Shown here: positions 21,046-31,688 of the stretch, in pieces
Layout: each line of letters opens with the position of its first letter
How positions within the stretch are numbered: position 1 is the stretch's first letter
NCBI RefSeq assembly: GCF_019649055.1
Contig: NW_026570232.1
Location: forward strand, 1-64,000
DNA length: 64,000 bases
Origin: Paramacrobiotus metropolitanus
Taxonomy: Eukaryota; Tardigrada; Eutardigrada; Parachela; Macrobiotidae
Direction of reading: 5' to 3'
Made by a program: the position numbers and the translations under genes
Notes under the pieces: generated by a model
What the model was told of the DNA's origin: nothing
Database searches by the model: none
The model's input: only the letters and a program-made list of their open reading frames with translations

Positions 21046-21841
21046 AAATAAGTAAATCAATTTCAACTAAGTTTATCCAGCAAAACTTTGTACGAACGAA
21101 TATGTTAATTGGGTAAACTCAAGCACTTCAAACGGGCATAAGTTAAATGCAGCACATGTTACGGCCGCCTACAAAACTGCTATCCATAGACTTTTTATCA
21201 CGAAGGATATTATAGACAGAGGTAGCAGAGGATACACAGAGGTAGCAGTGCCATTTTCATTTACTCGTTGCTCATTAACAAATAAACTAAATAAATATGC
21301 AGCGCAGGAAACAATGGTGCGGCTAACATTGCTCATGTTGTGGAATAACCGGCATTAAGTGGTCAGCCTTACAATACCAGAAAAACAGCTGCTTTCAAGC
21401 CTGTATTGCGCGTGCTGCTGCATTTATTTTGCGTAAGGCCCAGTACGATCGTACTACAAACAAGCAGTGGTCAAGCGGCCCCATCTTACTGGAATTTATT
21501 GTAAAGTACATACATATGAAAAATTTGTTATGCTCTTCAGCATAATAAAATTTGCTTTAGCACTTATTGTGGTTTTTTTACATCGTATATTTTATTATGC
21601 AGCTTTGCAGCTGTCGCATGCAAAAACTGTACAGTAATTTACAACTGTTTAGGATCTCAGTGTGCTGCGCATTTCATGTTTTAATTTAATTTCGATTAAG
21701 GTTTGCGTTATTATAGTAAATTATTGTGCCCGTTTAATTAGTGTGGCGTACATAAAGGACTTGCCAGGATTGATCACAGTGTTTAAATGAGCATTACAAC
21801 AAGTAAAAAATAAAAACATCCAAATAAAATACGTATTTTTA

Positions 21842-24800
21842 TCACGAAAGGTATTGGACATGTACTGCCTGAGTAGGAATTGCGGTAGTAGTCGCGCTAT
21901 CTCTAGCATCTTTCTCGAATGACAAAACGATTTCTAAAATGGCTACATAGGTCCCGGTAACAAAACCAAGAATTCCAAATATAAATATGGCGGCGTTCTT
22001 TATCAACTTCCAGTGCAGCTTGCCTTGATTCTGCCAACCGTAGGTGACAGTTTCTAAGACCGGTGGAAATATAAGTGCAAGGGAACTACTTCCCACTGCT
22101 CCCACAAGGGAGATGAATAATCCCAGTTTAGGAATAGCAACGGCAAGAAGAACTAAAATTAGTAAGAGTCAGCATGCACATGATGAAATTTTAAGTACAT
22201 AAGTATATATACGGTCACAATAGTGTTCGTGAAAAACTTACACGTAAATATCACAATGCCGGTGCGAAATAAATATTCACCGATCTTCACTTGGAGAGGC
22301 GTCCTCAGACGCTTCTTCACTGTTGGCCACAAAATTTCAAAAGGGACGTAGAACTGCAAAACAAATATGAAAATAAAGCATAATATAGATATGTAGTACT
22401 GCAGACACACAAATACAATAGCGCTTGACAGCAAGAAAGTATCAATCTCCAGCAAAGCATTTTAACGAGTGGTTTACAAAGTTACCTGAAGGGAATAGGA
22501 ATAAAAAACGACGAGACCGACCAGAAGGATAACCACAATATATATCCTAAAAATGGCATTAACATTACCGTATATCAGAGTATCAAGTCATGATGAATTA
22601 ACGATGTTACTGATGTGCGATCTGAAGCTATAAATCAGATCGAAAGGTGGGTGTGCAATTATAGTCCGCAGTCTGTGTATTTTCGATACGAAAAATTGTC
22701 CAGTAGCGATATATTTTCCGGTAGACATTTCAAGTTGCATGTTATTGCTTCAATAAAAATAAGTAAGTACATGGCAAAGTAATAATAATTATATTGCAAA
22801 AAATACCAAAAAAATTATATGGCAATGGTGTACAGATACGTAGCAGTAATCCGAAATCGTAACTAGATCTTGTAGTAATTTTGTCTAATACTCACCCTTT
22901 ATGCGGCAAATTTAGAGTAATGGTGTCTTCTATTTCGGTACCAAATGCAAGGTAGCCAAAAAAGCCAGCAGCGGTGTACAGTGCAGTGATAATCACCATC
23001 CCGACATTAAGAATTCCTGTCCACCCTCCAAAATCCTGTGGATTTTTCATTCGATTTTCGATTGGCAGGACAATTCCAATCCCTGAGTTATGACATGTTA
23101 TGTTATAATTACGAGTCACTGGAACAGTCATTGTTAACAAATAACAAATACCATACCTTCAAAAGCGTATATTGCAGTCCCAAAAAACAGCGGCAATTTC
23201 GACCATCCGGCAAATTGTGGTACCGAGTCAACTGATTTTAAATGGCCAAAAACGTAAACAAAAATTATCACCAGACAGGTGCATAAGATGAGATTGGCTG
23301 CCAAGGAAAAGGGCGCTAGAATCTTTAGGCTCCGAATGTAACAAAGCAGAATCAAGAAGGGAAGTACCATAGCTGTGTACGCCTGTATCGGCAGCTCAAC
23401 GTCCGTATAGTAGCGAATTACCTGGAATGCATAAAGTTTGACGGGTTACCTACGTAGTTTCTATTGCATTCAAATTGGTTCAACGCATGCGTACACCTCT
23501 AATTAAATCCAATAGAATAAACAGCATAATGTGTGCAATTATATAAGGTGATTCCACAATTTGTTATCTACTCTAATTATGCAAATATATATAAGATAAT
23601 TGTTTACGTAATCATATTGCACATATAAATATGTGAAACTAAAAATACATACATCTTGTAGCGTCGTGGCGACGTAAACGATGTAAACGCAGCAGAATCC
23701 AAACTGCGATACAATTATAAACAGATCCACAACTTTTCTGCAACGAAGAGATTTCTTGCACTCCCGGCTAATATCAAGTTTTGGCTTCGTATTCTTCTTA
23801 TTGTTAGTCAGCCGACAAGCAACTGGAATTCGAAATACCTACTTGGAGAGATTTGCGTATTTACTGTATGAGCTTTGTCTGAATGCCGCCTGAACAACTT
23901 CCCCGTAATCCAAAGCGTTTTTTCCTTCTCTGAAGAAATAAAACACAGATGCAATGGCATTGACTGCAGCTGCAAAAAGCAGTGTAATTTACAACAAAGT
24001 CGCTATCACGTGCAATGTGTTTGTAACAATTCGATTTAAACAGTGACAATTAATATCTTATCACTCACACTTTGCAGAGATGGTGGGCACAGTTCACAAG
24101 AATGTGCATACAATGAATACCTGGGAAAACCCATAAAAATTGTAGAACATATCATATATGCATTAAAATCAGTAATAATGTATTTCCAGTTCAACCGCAA
24201 TGTAAGGTATATCGAGAATAAAAATTACTACTCGTACTTTGTGTAGCGAGCACTCAAAAAGGAAACAAAAGATTCGTTGTCTATTCGTATAAACACTAAC
24301 AAATAAATCCCATCACAACAATGGCAATCGTTCCCGTCTGGAATCCAAACATAAAAAATCGTTGAAGACAATATAAAAAATCGTTACAACTGTACAAACT
24401 GGCAAAGCGGGCTAATTCTTTTTCTCGCCACCTTATACAACACATACCGCCAAGCCTGCGTTGTTCACTGCGCTTGCCATGGCAAATATGCCGGTCCCGA
24501 TGTTTCCTTTGAGCAAGTGCATGAGGGTTTGAAGATTTCTACAAGTTGTAAACATGGAAGGACATCACGATTGCCAGTGGTAAAAAAACACTACGAGTAT
24601 GAATTGTAAGTTCTTTGTAAGTGTCGACGAAGTAAAAGATCTGTAGCAGCTGATAATTCAAATTAATTTTTAAAACGATTTAGCCTATGAAATTTTAAAG
24701 TCTTTGGGGATTTAAGGAATGGATTATCCTGCTACGGACATGCAAACCGCGTACTTACGTCGTGGTGGTTTGTGCATTTCTCCTGTCTTCACCGAGGTCA

Positions 24801-24973
24801 GCGTGCGCAAACGGATCCAATTCCCGCTCACTTTCCACATCTTTTCTTTCGTAGTTTTCCCTGGCCGCATCCTCACCATGTCCAACAGTATTTACTGGTG
24901 ACACCGCAAAATCACTGTCGACACTGTTTATCACCGATGTAGGCGCGTGTGATACTCCGTCAGGGAAAGACAT
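21842..24973 (-). CDS. SLC36-type proton-coupled amino-acid transporter
   Basis: Eleven exons keep frame: 24973-24759, 24538-24448, 24337-24301, 24120-24069, 23929-23843, 23737-23653, 23421-23157, 23082-22896, 22546-22486, 22353-22242 and 22152-21842. They give 500 aa, the usual size for PAT/SLC36 proteins. After an acidic N-terminus (~75 aa) comes TLMHLLKGNIGTGIFAMASA, the hallmark TM1 of the AAAP family, then about ten further hydrophobic segments. Among these are a GTAIYAFEG segment, LPIENRMKNP, an AFGTEIEDTITLNLP stretch and FYVPFEILWP. It probably moves small neutral amino acids with protons across the plasma or lysosomal membrane. A decayed second copy lies at 55892-58847. Confidence 0.9.
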
Positions 24974-25649
24974 TTTGGCATAGAATTACGCAGCTGCATC
25001 CGGTTGGAATCCCAGACACGGTAGAATACGGCACAGTACCGGTTGGACACTAAATAAATAAACATATTGGTCCTCTTATCCGATTGTGTCGAAGAGGGTA
25101 TTTTTGAAATTGATACCAAATGTTTCGAAAGCTACCTGGCACTGCTCTGATGGAGTACCGCAATCGGAGACGGAAACAGTTGCTATGCCGAATGCGGATG
25201 GCAGAACGCTGCGGTAACATATGACTCGGATTGTTTGTACGGGCTGCTGCATTTGACTAATCTGGGTTTGTAAGGAAATCGCCATACTTGGTCCATTTCC
25301 TGCTATCTGACTCTGCGTAACAATATTATCGGACGAACCTTTCAGGAATGTCGCTGCTTATGAATAACGTGGTAGACATGCTTTCAGATTGCGGGTTCGG
25401 TTCAAATGGGCAACTTGTTTATCAACCGCGGTAAATTACACCATGTCGATAGAAAAAGAACGAAAAATGCCGATACAGTTTTGTGCCTAACAAAACGTTT
25501 CTTGGTAATCTTTCTCAAATGACAAGTGGTTACAATTCGATTTTTCTGTAATATTAATTTTAAAACCGCATATGTGACCTTATCCTGCTTGCGTACCTAT
25601 CTTATTTTCGGGGTGCTGCGCCATGACCGGAAGTCCAATCGATCCGATT
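24741..25649. repeat. Near-identical tract shared by the inverted arms (left copy)
   Basis: About 909 bp covering SLC36 exon 1 and its upstream sequence match 55215-56124 in inverted orientation with at most one difference that I could find. Immediately outside, the arms differ by many substitutions and indels. The tract includes a 69-aa open frame (25076-25285, minus; 55580-55789, plus; starts MAISLQTQ) identical in both copies. I cannot tell whether that frame is translated. The pattern fits recent gene conversion, or strong constraint on a promoter and first exon. Confidence 0.75.
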
Positions 25650-25935
25650 AGCTTCAAGCTGTTGTTTTAAAGAAAATAACGTTGTAAGGCCATACAAAAT
25701 GTACTACGTCTGCCTGTCGTCTTAAATTATTCATATCTCAGAAGTATATAATTTGCGAAAAATAGTATGTACAGTACCTCATATAATTATATATTTTTTG
25801 TGCGAGACTGACTACACAGCGACCGAAATAAGAATAGTTATTGGTGTTGCAAGCAATTTTATCCAGTTGCTGGTTAGAACATTTCCGATTTTCTGTCCAA
25901 ATTTAGTGTTTTACTGTGCACCCTGGTTTCACCCC

Positions 25936-26599
25936 GCATATTTGTATTGTGATCGTCCTTTCCCTATATATTTACTATAATCTCTATACTCTCTAATTCC
26001 TTCTTTAAAATTACCAAAAAATAAGATTCATGTGCAAAGTAGAGGAGAGCAAGCGGTCTTTTACCTTATTGATGCTTCGGTTGCGCGAGTTTTGTTTACA
26101 AAACTTTAAAAAAGAATAGGTTATGCGTGCCTTTTCCCCTAATTTGTAATAGGGGTTTTTTGCCGCGTAACAGCAAGCGGAACTCAATAAAGGTTGATAG
26201 ATATACATAATTATGTTTTTCATAACATGCGTTCATGTAGCATGTAGTACAATATGGACTACAGACATACAGTAGTAGTACTCGTATTCATATAACCAGT
26301 ACCGCATTCCTGGCCGTTTGCTTTGTGACTGCCGCTCAATTGGGAGACCGACAGTGTTGTTCACTTTTCCGTCAAAGCCAACCGAACCGACCCTGAAAAA
26401 CCATGCAACTGAAAGTTCCGAAGGTTTGTTGGCTTCATTTCTGTTTTCCTGCAATCTGTGCACTTTTCATTAATTATTACTTTAGTTTCTGGTGTAGAAG
26501 ATTAGCGTATGATTCGCGGTTTGACGTAGATTACAAAATCGGCACTGAAAATTGTGTTTGCTTCTTATTCGATTTATGACATTTGTCTCCTGAGCCGTC
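25936..26599. other. Intergenic stretch
   Basis: AT-rich sequence between the inner end of the left arm and the first CSN4-like unit. Short open frames here show no domain, signal peptide or codon pattern that I would defend. No RNA gene or repeat recognised. Confidence 0.5.
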
Positions 26600-27208
26600 A
26601 TGGAGCAAGTGCAGGTTTTCAAGGAAATTCTGAACCAGATAGGAAGCGGCCAGGGAACGTTTCGTGAGTCCGGCGAACAGGGCCGTGCATTGATGGACGT
26701 AGTCCGCTAGCTGCCGAGCAGCGATGTTAAAGGTGAATGCCTGAAATCCTTCCTGGACGTGATTCTGCGCGAATCCTTCAACATCGTCTCGGCACGGCAG
26801 TACCTGAACGAATTTGTAACGGGAGTGAATGATCTCGACGCGGAGATGCAAAAGATGGTCATCAGTTATGCCTTGGACAAAATGCAGTCGCGCTCCATCT
26901 CTTTCGAGGAGCAGATGTATCCGCTGCGACTGCGCTTGGCCGCCGAGTTGGAGCGCGAACAGAACTGGTTGCAGGCGGCCCGTGTGCTGTCACAGATCCC
27001 GCTGGAGAGTGGACAGAAGCAGTATACCAAGGAGAATAAGATGGATTTGTATTTACAAATTGGGCGCCTGTTCCTGGAGGCTGAGGAGTTCACGGAAGCG
27101 GAGAACTACATCCACCGTTTGGGCCTGCTCATTGATAGCGCCGCTTCCGAAGAGATCCGCAGTTCGCTTCAGCACTTGAAACACAAGCACCTCGTCGAAG
27201 TTGCTAAG
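26600..27208 (+). pseudogene. CSN4-like N-terminal half, unit 1, with in-frame TAG
   Basis: The frame from the ATG at 26600 resembles the N-terminal helical repeats of COP9 signalosome subunit 4: an SARQYLNEF segment, SISFEEQMYPLRLRLAAELE, then QIPLESGQKQY matching the conserved GIPLETGQKQY of CSN4. An in-frame TAG at 26708-26710 replaces a Gly codon present in unit 2. The coding part ends at AAG|gtatga (27208), in phase 0, compatible with the exon starting at 27282. The PCI domain of CSN4 (~150-200 aa) is absent. It is either a nonsense-mutated partial duplicate or a gene starting downstream of the stop. Confidence 0.65.
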
Positions 27209-27281
27209 GTATGACGCAATTCATGCAACTGTTTAATTTTTACTGTTTTCAGGCTTTGGTCTATTATTATTTTTTTTATAG

Positions 27282-27863
27282 AGCTCGATGGATCGTCTAA
27301 TTGTTTCGTTAGGGAAGCCCTGTGATTTAACGGAGCAGTTTGCGAAGGTGATGGATTTGATCCGCGGACTGCCCGATAACCATGCCAAAGAGGAATGCCT
27401 GGAGCATTTCTTAAACACAATCCTCCGGGAATCATTCAATGTTATCTCAGCGCGGCAGTATCTCGAAGAATTCGCGACTTCCGTGTATGATTTGGATGCG
27501 GAAACACGAAAATCAGTGCTTAAATATGCGCTTAGTAAAAGCACGAGTGCATTCAAGGAACAAATGTTCAAACTACAACTACTTCTGGCCGATGTATTGG
27601 AAGACGAACAGAATTGGCGTGAGGCGGCTTATGTGCTGGTGCTGACTGAATTCCCAGAACAGCCCGTTTTAGAACGTATCAAACTGTATCGTCGAAAGGT
27701 CCGCCTCCTTCTTGCAGGTGGAGATTTCGGTCTAGCAGAAAGTTGCAATGCAACATTGGGATTGTTGCTTCAAGGTGACCCAACCATTCCCGAGGAATTT
27801 CGGGCGTTTCATGCAACCTCTTTTGCGAGCATACAGAATTTCAAACGTCAAAACAATAACTGA
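27282..27863 (+). CDS. CSN4-like N-terminal half, unit 2
   Basis: This open frame of 191 aa from the ATG at 27288 has a possible splice acceptor (tatag) just upstream at 27281. It is paralogous to unit 1 over nearly its whole length (AKEECLEHFLNTILRESFNV against the matching segment of unit 1) and has the CSN4-like EQNWREAAYVL repeat. It stops at 27861-27863 before any PCI domain. Units 1 and 2 could splice into one tandem-repeat protein, since both junction phases are 0. A full CSN4 gene presumably exists elsewhere, because this locus could not provide the PCI scaffold needed in the signalosome. Confidence 0.6.
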   Translation, partial: SSMDRLIVSLGKPCDLTEQFAKVMDLIRGLPDNHAKEECLEHFLNTILRESFNVISARQYLEEFATSVYDLDAETRKSVLKYALSKSTSAFKEQMFKLQLLLADVLEDEQNWREAAYVLVLTEFPEQPVLERIKLYRRKVRLLLAGGDFGLAESCNATLGLLLQGDPTIPEEFRAFHATSFASIQNFKRQNNN

Positions 27864-28318
27864 AGTTCTGGCGAGCTATGGAGAAACCAGATGCAGATTT
27901 CTTCAAGTATTGCAGGTCAATGCAGGATATGGATTAAGAAACTATTCCTGCTGGAAAATAACGACGGAAGTACCTTGTGGAAATGCGCCTTCTAGTAGTT
28001 TATTTTTTTCTCTTGTAGATAGAAATGAGTACGTTCAACTAGATGGTTCACTGTTTTTTTTTGCTACATAACGCTCAACGGCACTAACCGTAAGTAGGAA
28101 ATTAGGAATGATTACAGTAGTGACCATAACTCTGAATAGAAATTGTTGCGGTTCAATGATGCATTGGGTTAATCAATTGTTTTTCCTGTTGATTATCAAC
28201 TGTTCTGTTGATCTGATTCCCGTTTCCATTGCTCATGGGATTATCTGTCAAATTCTATAGAAATACTCCGCTTTTTAGTTTTCTGTTTTTCGATGCTCGC
28301 TGAATTATTATTCGAAGA

Positions 28319-28964
28319 CAGTGACTAAACGAGACCCCCATCGACCTCGGGACTTTTTTTTAGAGCAAATCTGACCTCGGGATAATTTTCAGCGCATTTT
28401 TCTGATATAGAAACCATTTTTCAAAATTTTTTTTGAAAGAAAAAAATTTCTGACTGCCGGGCCCCCATACGCCCCCCAATAACCTTGGGCGGCTGCAATG
28501 ACGCCACTAACAAAACTCTTATTTTTGCATTTTGAACACGTTTTCTAGGTGAATCGATGTCGCTGATTCTGAATATGCTGTCAGAAAAATTGTATGAGTT
28601 ATTTGAAGAAAGATTTTTTCATTTTAAAAGTTTTAGGAAAATTTTGCAAAATTTTGTTTTTATCAAAAATTTTTCTTTCCTTTGGCTCAAACAATTTTTC
28701 TAACAACATATTCAGGATCAGCGACATCGATTCACCTAGAAAAAGTGTTCGAAATGCTAAAATAAGAGTTTTGTTAGTGGCGTCATTGCAGCCGCCCAAG
28801 GTTATTGGGGGGCGTATGGGGGCCCGGCAGTCAGAAATTTTTTCTTTCAAAAAAAATTTTGAAAAATGGTTTCTATATCAGAAAAATGCGCTGAAAATTA
28901 TCCCGAGGTCAGATTTGCTCTAAAAAAAAGTCCCGAGGTCGATGGGGGTCTCGTTTAGTCACTG
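28319..28964. mobile_element. hAT-type foldback MITE (646 bp)
   Basis: The ends are CAGTGACTAAACGAGACC and its reverse complement, and the inverted arms run about 260-270 bp each with very few mismatches. They leave a central spacer of roughly 100 bp near 28590-28690. It is flanked by a perfect 8-bp duplication, TTCGAAGA, at 28311-28318 and 28965-28972. An 8-bp duplication with CAGTG termini is the signature of the hAT superfamily. There is no transposase. If transcribed, the RNA would form one long hairpin. Confidence 0.9.
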
Positions 28965-29257
28965 TTCGAAGATGCCGTGCGCATCGAATTTATAAAGTAC
29001 TGTTTGGCAAAAGTGTAGGAAAGCCCCGTGTAGTCCTTTGCAATCGTATTGTTAGTACGAGTATGCGGTTTTAATAAATCTTCGTCTCCCAAAATTTTAG
29101 AAAATCTGAAACCGCAGCCAGACATATAGAAAGTTCATTCATAAACATCGAGCAGAAGAGATGTTCGACACAAGTAGTCTAAACTGGAACAAAAGGCGAA
29201 TACGGACAAATTAAATTTCCGAAACCAAATCATCATGAAAAGAAGGAAAAATCGCCA

Positions 29258-30580
29258 TCACATTCCGAACGACTCCGGTTTCATTCCCTTATTCTGCTTT
29301 TGAGACGCTTCAAACCATGCTTTGCTGATGGTCCGTTTCATATCATCATCTCCTTCCTCGTACATCTGCAAACAAAAATCGGCAAGATCAGACAATATAT
29401 CACATATTTTGCAGAGTTTTTTTTTGAGACCTCAGTGTAGACTCTGATGATTTATCAATATTTTGAAGGTTATTATACAAAGTAAATGAAATGACAGAAT
29501 TAAGAAAATCAGGGCAATGTAAGCATTTTCGTATTTAACGAGCACCGCTTTTCAGTACCATTAACACGTTAAACCCAATCGCAATGGGTTATAATTTATA
29601 TCACTCATGCGGACACATTTTGATACAAAATTACACGTAACACACCTTTTTCATCATAGTCATCATGCTAGCGGAAGGATCCGATTTGGCATCCGAATCC
29701 ATGTCAAATTTTTCTTGTCTACAGTACAATCAACAACGAACAACCCGAGTAAAGGACTGTCAGCATATAAACACCGGAACATTTTGGCGATTAATATCTC
29801 TATCGTACGCCTTTTTGTCTTTCCGCTGCTTCTCCGCCGCGGTAACGCATTCCCATGTTTTGGATTCTTTTTTCCGCAGATTCAGCACCACAGAATCGCC
29901 GCGCAGTTTGTGAGTAGATTCCTCGGGGATAATTGCGTAGGCCAAGTTGGCTAAATCGAAATAATAATCGCGCCCGTTCAGACCCTTCACTTCCATGTGA
30001 GCGCCCCTAAAACCAGCAAGTTTTAAGAAGAAATTAAAAAAACTGAGATTTTTCTGTTCAAGAAAAATGCTTCTGGGAGCGCATAATGACGAAAGCGGAT
30101 TTACGAACCGTTCTGAGAACGACGATGTGACATTTTCAGCCGGAATCCCCTTAATATCCTTCAATTTATCGCTGATGTACAAAGTAAGGAATTTGTCGGA
30201 CTGATCCCATCCTAAGCACACAAAAATAATAATAATTGCAAGTATTCTGCAATACTGCTAATAGCGGAGTAGGGAGAGGGGCATGGGGTCATTTTGACGC
30301 ACCGTACAAGCTGATCTTGGTCCGACTGGTCGCTGGCGCCGCAGAGACCGCTTTTTTCGGTCCCTGCCCCGCACGACGATTAATGTCGTTCTCCAGCTTG
30401 CTAATTTCCGCAGTGAGAAGGTTTTTCACAAAAGGTCGCGAAGCCTTCTCGAAGAGCTGCTTTAACTCGTCCACATCCAATCGCGACTGGCCAAAAACGC
30501 AAATGCACACTAGAATTGCGACTAAAACAAATCGCAAGCAGTTCGTGATCAGCCAGTCTTACCTCTGCTACAGGATCCAT
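29258..30580 (-). CDS. CACYBP: Calcyclin-binding protein / Siah-interacting protein
   Basis: Six exons keep frame: 30580-30563, 30486-30303, 30211-30109, 30006-29809, 29718-29646 and 29365-29258. They give 227 aa against 228 in human. The N-terminal helical Siah-interacting part (VDELKQLFEKASRP) is followed by a CS domain (WDQSDKF, VKGLNGRDYYFDL, a DSVVLNLRKKE stretch) and a C-terminal SGS-type tail with MYEEGDDDMKRTISKAW, almost the vertebrate motif YEDGDDDMKRTINKAW. It acts as an adaptor linking Siah1 E3 ligase and Skp1, and binds S100 proteins in vertebrates. Confidence 0.93.
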
Positions 30581-31688
30581 TTCTCAAAATATGTTTACTC
30601 AACAGAACTTCTCGTGCCGCTTAAAAGATTCTTTATAATCCAATTCTCAAACTGAGAGCGCAACTTCAAAAAGAGAAGCCACAAAAACTTTGCACAGTTC
30701 AGATTTAATTTACTTCATTTTGAGAGCGGACAGCACAAATCGTCACGAAAAAAACCCTGCACAAAACTTGCAAATCACCTCAGTAACCTAACTGCCGCCC
30801 GCCGTAACCTCTGCATCGTTCTTCTTCTTTTTGTCCTAAAATGTTGTAAACTTAAATAACGCTGTTCTACTGCATAAAGCACCAGACCGCATGGCAGTTT
30901 TCCTCCTACAGCCCTACTTGATGAACCCAATCTCTATTTAGTGTCTTCAAAGACCTGCTGTACTTGGAAACACAGCGGCCACTGGCCAACGTTGCCAAAA
31001 AGCAAGTGCTTAGCAATAAATAGCAAATGTGTCCTGTTTTCTATAATCTCTGCGCTCACAGAAAAATTTTACCAACACCACCGCCCAACTGTCACACCAA
31101 TAACTGGTCCGCAGTTGGAGCGGTTTTTAATGCCTTTAGAATATTCACCTTCTCATCACAGGCCCATCGGGACAAAACAAGCAACATGTCGGAAAAAACT
31201 GGGGAAAATCACTTACTCCTAAAAGATAAAGGTTCAGACTGAACACATCAGACAAAATAATGCAGGCATTACAACATCAACAGCACATTTCATTAATTTA
31301 CTCTAGCAAAACCCACATCACAGATTGTGCAAAAAACCGAAACAAACTCCCGCGATTATTGACACCGACCGCGGCTCAGAGACAGCGGCAGTATAAGGCA
31401 ACCGCACTACGCAGGATTTCAAATAACCGGAAGAGCCAAGAAAGCCTCTGTGTATCATGCACAGTGGCATTACTGGAATCTCCTCCAGCTGATCGTTGTA
31501 TCAAAATGCTCCCTGAAAAGATACGCTGTGAGAAAACTAAGGAGGTAACCTCAAATAGCATCGTTAAACAAATTAAAGACATTCACATTTTCATACAGTT
31601 TCCCCATGGTATGTATGCCTCAGTTATGCGGCATGCGTTAGATAAAGTAGACAGAAGAGATTCAAAGCAAAGCCTTACCAACGCTGGT
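30581..31688. other. Intergenic stretch between CacyBP and SCaMC
   Basis: No protein, RNA gene or repeat recognised. Open frames here are short or run antisense into the SCaMC last exon. Confidence 0.5.
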
